Shown here one piece after another: positions 61,107 through 64,000 of a stretch of DNA of 64,000 nucleotides. The position numbers and the translations under genes are program-made. Under the pieces are notes generated by a model. That model was not told the DNA's origin, searched no databases, and was given only the letters and a program-made list of their open reading frames with translations. Where the stretch lies: positions 1,178,001-1,242,000 of the forward strand of contig CAVYML010000009.1 in the NCBI GenBank assembly GCA_963769605.1, read 5' to 3'. The stretch's first letter is position 1; each line of letters begins with the position of its first letter. This stretch comes from Fen-1254 sp963769605 (lineage in GTDB: Bacteria > Bacteroidota > Ignavibacteria > UBA10030).

Positions 61107-62324
61107 TTGAAAAAGGAACGCATTGCCGTAGCTTATTCAGGCGGGCTCGATACATCCGTTATTGTGAAATGGTTGCAGGAACAGTACAACGCCGAGGTTA
61201 TTACGGTTACGGGGAATCTCGGTCAGAAAAAAGAACTCGTCGGTTTAAAAGAAAAAGCGCTCAAGTCCGGCGCCATAAAAGTCTATATTCAGGACCTTTC
61301 GAAAACATTTGTCAACGAATACATCTGGCCGACACTCAAAGCCGGCGCTCTCTATGAATATACATATCCGATGGCAACGGCAATCGGCCGGTCGCTGCTG
61401 GCGAAAGCTCTTGTTGATGTTGCAAGGAAGGAAAAATGCACCGCCGTCGCACACGGCTGCACGGGCAAAGGAAACGATCAGGTTCGTTTTGAAGTCTCCG
61501 TTGCGGCACTAGCCCCGGAACTAAAGGTTCTTGCACCTGTGCGTGAATGGGATTTCAGATCACGCGAAGAAGAAATTGCTTACTGCGAGCAGCGCGGCAT
61601 TCCGGTCGCGGCAACGAAGAAAAATCCCTATTCCATCGATGAAAATTTATGGGGCACCGCCATCGAATGCGGCGTACTTGAAGATCCGATGGTCGAACCA
61701 CCGGCCGATGCATACCAGCGCACCATTGCTCCAAAATTAGCGCCGGATGAGCCGACCTATTGTACAATCGAATTCAAGGAAGGCATTCCCGTTGCACTGA
61801 ACGGAAATAAAATGGACGGCGTCTCGCTGATCGATTATCTAAATACAACCGGCGGGGCAAACGGAATCGGCAGACTCGACATGGTGGAAAACCGTCTGGT
61901 CGGCATCAAGTCGCGTGAGATTTACGAAGCGCCCGGCGCAGTTATTTTGCACTTTGCACACCGCGAACTGGAACGTCTGACGCTCGATAAAGAAACGCAG
62001 CATTACAAAGCAAAACTTGCCGGCGATTATGCGGACATCGTTTACAACGGGCTCTGGTTTACACCGCTGCGAAGCGCGTTCGATTGCTTCGTGAACGAGA
62101 CGCAAAAAGTGGTCAGCGGTACCGTCAAAGTGAAACTCTATAAAGGGAACCTGGAGATTGCCGGACGGACTTCCCCCCATTCGCTATACGACACAAAACT
62201 TGCTACGTATACGGAAGAGGATCAGTTCGACCACAAATCGAGCGTAGGGTTCATTCAAATTTACGGCTTGCCCGTAAAAACGTTTTATCAGATTAACCAA
62301 AAACTTCGCGGCGGGAAAAAATAA
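61107..62324 (+). CDS. argG: Argininosuccinate synthase
   Basis: 405 residues: AYSGGLDTSV (ATP), VAHGCTGKGNDQVRFE, SIDENLWGTAIECG, and later ESRxxEAPGA-like KSREIYEAPGAVILH. It joins citrulline and aspartate. The start codon is TTG, supported by AAGGAGA eight bases before it. It is separated from the arg operon by the Smr gene and a heptamer repeat, so it may have its own promoter there. Confidence 0.95.
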   Translation: MKKERIAVAYSGGLDTSVIVKWLQEQYNAEVITVTGNLGQKKELVGLKEKALKSGAIKVYIQDLSKTFVNEYIWPTLKAGALYEYTYPMATAIGRSLLAKALVDVARKEKCTAVAHGCTGKGNDQVRFEVSVAALAPELKVLAPVREWDFRSREEEIAYCEQRGIPVAATKKNPYSIDENLWGTAIECGVLEDPMVEPPADAYQRTIAPKLAPDEPTYCTIEFKEGIPVALNGNKMDGVSLIDYLNTTGGANGIGRLDMVENRLVGIKSREIYEAPGAVILHFAHRELERLTLDKETQHYKAKLAGDYADIVYNGLWFTPLRSAFDCFVNETQKVVSGTVKVKLYKGNLEIAGRTSPHSLYDTKLATYTEEDQFDHKSSVGFIQIYGLPVKTFYQINQKLRGGKK

Positions 62325-62350
62325 TTTCGCTGCGGTGGTTAAATATGAAA

Positions 62351-62390
62351 GAAGCCGCGGCGCTTTCAGCGCCGCGGCTTCTTCTTTTTT
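62351..62390 (+). terminator. Intrinsic terminator after argG
   Basis: 13-bp perfect GC-rich arms GAAGCCGCGGCGC and GCGCCGCGGCTTC, 5-nt loop, then TTCTTTTTT. Confidence 0.93.
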
Positions 62391-62587
62391 ATCCGGAGAG
62401 TACGATGAACAATCTGCCGGCGGCGGCGTTCTTCTCTGTTTTTAACATGCCCTTTTAATTCCTGCTTGAAAGTGCACAGGAAAAAGCGTATCTATAAAGC
62501 ATGAAGCGGCATTGTATTGCATACAGGCAAAGCCATCCAATAGGCGCCCGAAGTCAGGCTTCGGAACGGATCAGAAAGGAATTATCA

Positions 62588-63508
62588 ATGCAAATTCATT
62601 TTTCCCTGCTTGCAGTAATATTCATCCTTTGTGCGGCCGTATCGGCGGCGCAGCCATCCACACACGATGTCGTCTTTCTCAAAAACGGCGGCATCATCAG
62701 GGGTACCATTGTCGAGATCATACCGGAAAAGTCGGTTAAAATTGAAACGGCAGACGGCAACGTTTTTGTTTATCAAATGTCGGAGATCGACAAGATCAAT
62801 AAAGAATCCGCACAAGCGGATGAATCGGGAAAGGGGGCATCGTTCAGTTTCTTCGGCGGTCCCGCAGCAACAACAGGAAACTTTGAAGCTGAAGGAGGAA
62901 CGACCTTTCCTGCATGGATTAATAACATACTTAATTCCGGCCTTTTGCAAAACCCCGGTTTTCCTGGAACCGGATGCGCACGAGAAGGTGTCGCAGCCGG
63001 TCTGCAATTTTGTACAGGCGGAACGGTCGGCTGGGTCATCAATGCCGTGTACGCACGAAACAATCTTTCACACAATCCCGACTGGACATATCCGACTTCA
63101 CAATCAACCTACACGACGGTCAGTCTGGAGACCGATAAATGGACGTCACTTCTTGTCTTAACCGGAATAACAATCGGAACCGATAACTCTTCGCCATTTA
63201 ATTTTTTTGTTGCACCGCTTGTCGGCGCAATATATGCAACGAGCCCGAACATCACGGCAACGATCTCTGAATCCGGAACGACAAATATAATTAAGCTGGA
63301 GTCCGCTCCAAGCACAGCTCTGGTGTACGGCGGAGAATTGGAATTCACGTTTTGGAAACATCTGGTTCTGGGAGTTCGATATATATATAGTGAGCCGAAA
63401 TACGATATCCCGTATACGACAAGCATGGGAACTTCTTCACAAAGCGGAAGGATTTCCCATACGCAGAGCACATCCCTCATTTTGCCGTATATTGGATTTT
63501 CGTTTTAA
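62588..63508 (+). CDS. Predicted outer-membrane protein, function unknown
   Basis: Start at ATG 62588 (MQIHFSLLAVIFILCAAVSA), with AAAGGA seven bases before it and a signal peptide; the earlier frame starts at 62501. 306 residues. An N-terminal segment (VVFLKNGGIIRGTIVEIIPEKS) resembles a small SH3-like motif found in many FCB secreted proteins. The rest is Gly/Thr/Tyr-rich and strand-like, with a C-terminal ILPYIGFSF ending in Phe as in outer-membrane barrels. No T9SS domain. The family is not recognised. Confidence 0.7.
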   Translation: MQIHFSLLAVIFILCAAVSAAQPSTHDVVFLKNGGIIRGTIVEIIPEKSVKIETADGNVFVYQMSEIDKINKESAQADESGKGASFSFFGGPAATTGNFEAEGGTTFPAWINNILNSGLLQNPGFPGTGCAREGVAAGLQFCTGGTVGWVINAVYARNNLSHNPDWTYPTSQSTYTTVSLETDKWTSLLVLTGITIGTDNSSPFNFFVAPLVGAIYATSPNITATISESGTTNIIKLESAPSTALVYGGELEFTFWKHLVLGVRYIYSEPKYDIPYTTSMGTSSQSGRISHTQSTSLILPYIGFSF

Positions 63509-63700
63509 ACTATGCGGATATTCCAAAATATGACCGCTGCAATCGAGAGAACAGGCGGCGCAGCAGCAGGATTTTTCACACCAAACCGCGAAGGGTAAAA
63601 GTGCATCCACCCGGCTGCAAAAGCAGTTAAAAGCATATATGTTGAGTTCGCGCCCTCTTTCCTTGCATTTTTTCGGGAATTATCCCAAATTTCATTCATT

Positions 63701-64000
63701 ATGATAGAACGCTGTTTATTCATTCTCTTTTTTCTTTTCTTTTCCACACACTTGTTCGCACAGAATGCCGATACCGCTCGCGTCCCGGCCAGGGAAGTAT
63801 TATTTTTAAACGTGCAGATGCCGGCGCAGGATACAACGCAATGGTACGGCCCTAAGTTGCGTTTTGCCGCATGCACATGCCCCGATGCAAAAGCATTCGT
63901 TAACGGAAAGCCGCTTAAAGTGTACCCGAGCGGAGCATTTGCCGGACTGCAAAATTATTCATTCGGAACGAATATTTTGCGCCTGACGGTCAAATCGGCA
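63701..64000 (+). CDS. Secreted protein, 5' part only; possible amidase N-domain
   Basis: ATG 63701 opens a frame that stays open to the window edge (100 codons). A signal peptide (MIERCLFILFFLFFSTHLFAQ) is followed by a beta-strand-like domain with FVNGKPLKVYPSGAFAGL and LRLTVKSA. That layout resembles the N-terminal domain of FCB N-acetylmuramoyl-L-alanine amidases, but the catalytic part is outside the window. The amidase call is a guess. Confidence 0.6.
   Translation, partial: MIERCLFILFFLFFSTHLFAQNADTARVPAREVLFLNVQMPAQDTTQWYGPKLRFAACTCPDAKAFVNGKPLKVYPSGAFAGLQNYSFGTNILRLTVKSA

Noticed and set aside
63505..63876. Minus-strand frame of 123 codons with two hydrophobic stretches
   Set aside because: It overlaps the signal peptide and start of the plus-strand gene at 63701, has no ribosome site, and its first half is Cys/Lys-rich noise. 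A small 64-residue membrane protein from the internal ATG cannot be fully excluded.
1..64000. tRNA or rRNA genes
   Set aside because: No T-loop (GGTTCGANTCC) with a matching acceptor stem and no rRNA-like conserved blocks were seen on either strand.

Overview
The window looks like a chromosomal segment of an Ignavibacteria/Chlorobi-lineage (FCB group) bacterium. The main evidence is a set of secreted proteins ending in the type IX secretion (T9SS) sorting domain typical of that lineage (YPNPFNP motif, then LKVYD..GREV, then a YFYRL..TKK..LLK tail), together with arginine genes in the order argC-J-B-R and ordinary Gram-negative envelope genes. No rRNA, tRNA or CRISPR array was found.

Layout. 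(1) 1-1.4 kb: part of an RHS/YD-repeat gene on the minus strand, abutting a stray T9SS tail on the plus strand. (2) 1.9-12.4 kb: a metal/metalloid island, all on the minus strand. Read 5' to 3' it runs arsR, arsM, arsN2, a ProC-like gene, a nitroreductase, arsC, a SAM methyltransferase, hgcA, hgcB and acr3. A second promoter then drives another arsR, a methionine-rich protein and a VKOR-type disulfide enzyme. The mercury-methylation pair hgcAB therefore sits inside an arsenic detoxification and methylation operon with near-zero gene spacing. An IS1182-type element has jumped into the nitroreductase gene and cut the operon in two. (3) 13-30 kb: four large T9SS-exported proteins (three beta-propellers, one Ntn hydrolase) mixed with single-gene traits: two GNAT acetyltransferases, a methyltransferase-like protein, a GH5 glycosidase, a DHFR-like reductase, a RIC-type di-iron repair protein and an SDR. 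(4) 30-64 kb: housekeeping genes. These include hpnE, an ISL3 element, aspA, rpsT, a six-gene miaB/SPOR/sigma54-activator/lptE/GT2/TPR operon, pta, a pair of PAP2 phosphatases, an ECF sigma/anti-sigma pair, metF, ychF, argCJBR, an Smr-domain gene and argG.

Two signals stand out. The first is the As/Hg operon with its matching ArsR-type operators. The second is a family of degenerate 7-bp tandem repeats filling at least eleven loci between 30.3 and 61.1 kb but absent from 1-30.2 kb. These heptamer tracts run into the ends of genes. They encode the C-terminal tails of aspA, the SDR and hpnE, and most of the signal peptide region of lptE; one of them took the ISL3 insertion.

Functional picture: arsenate is reduced (ArsC), exported as arsenite (Acr3) or methylated (ArsM); HgcAB probably methylates Hg(II) with a corrinoid methyl group. 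ArgR probably controls argC onward through two ARG-box-like sites. The miaB-lptE-GT2 operon serves tRNA modification and the envelope. All functional statements are read from sequence motifs; no database search was possible.
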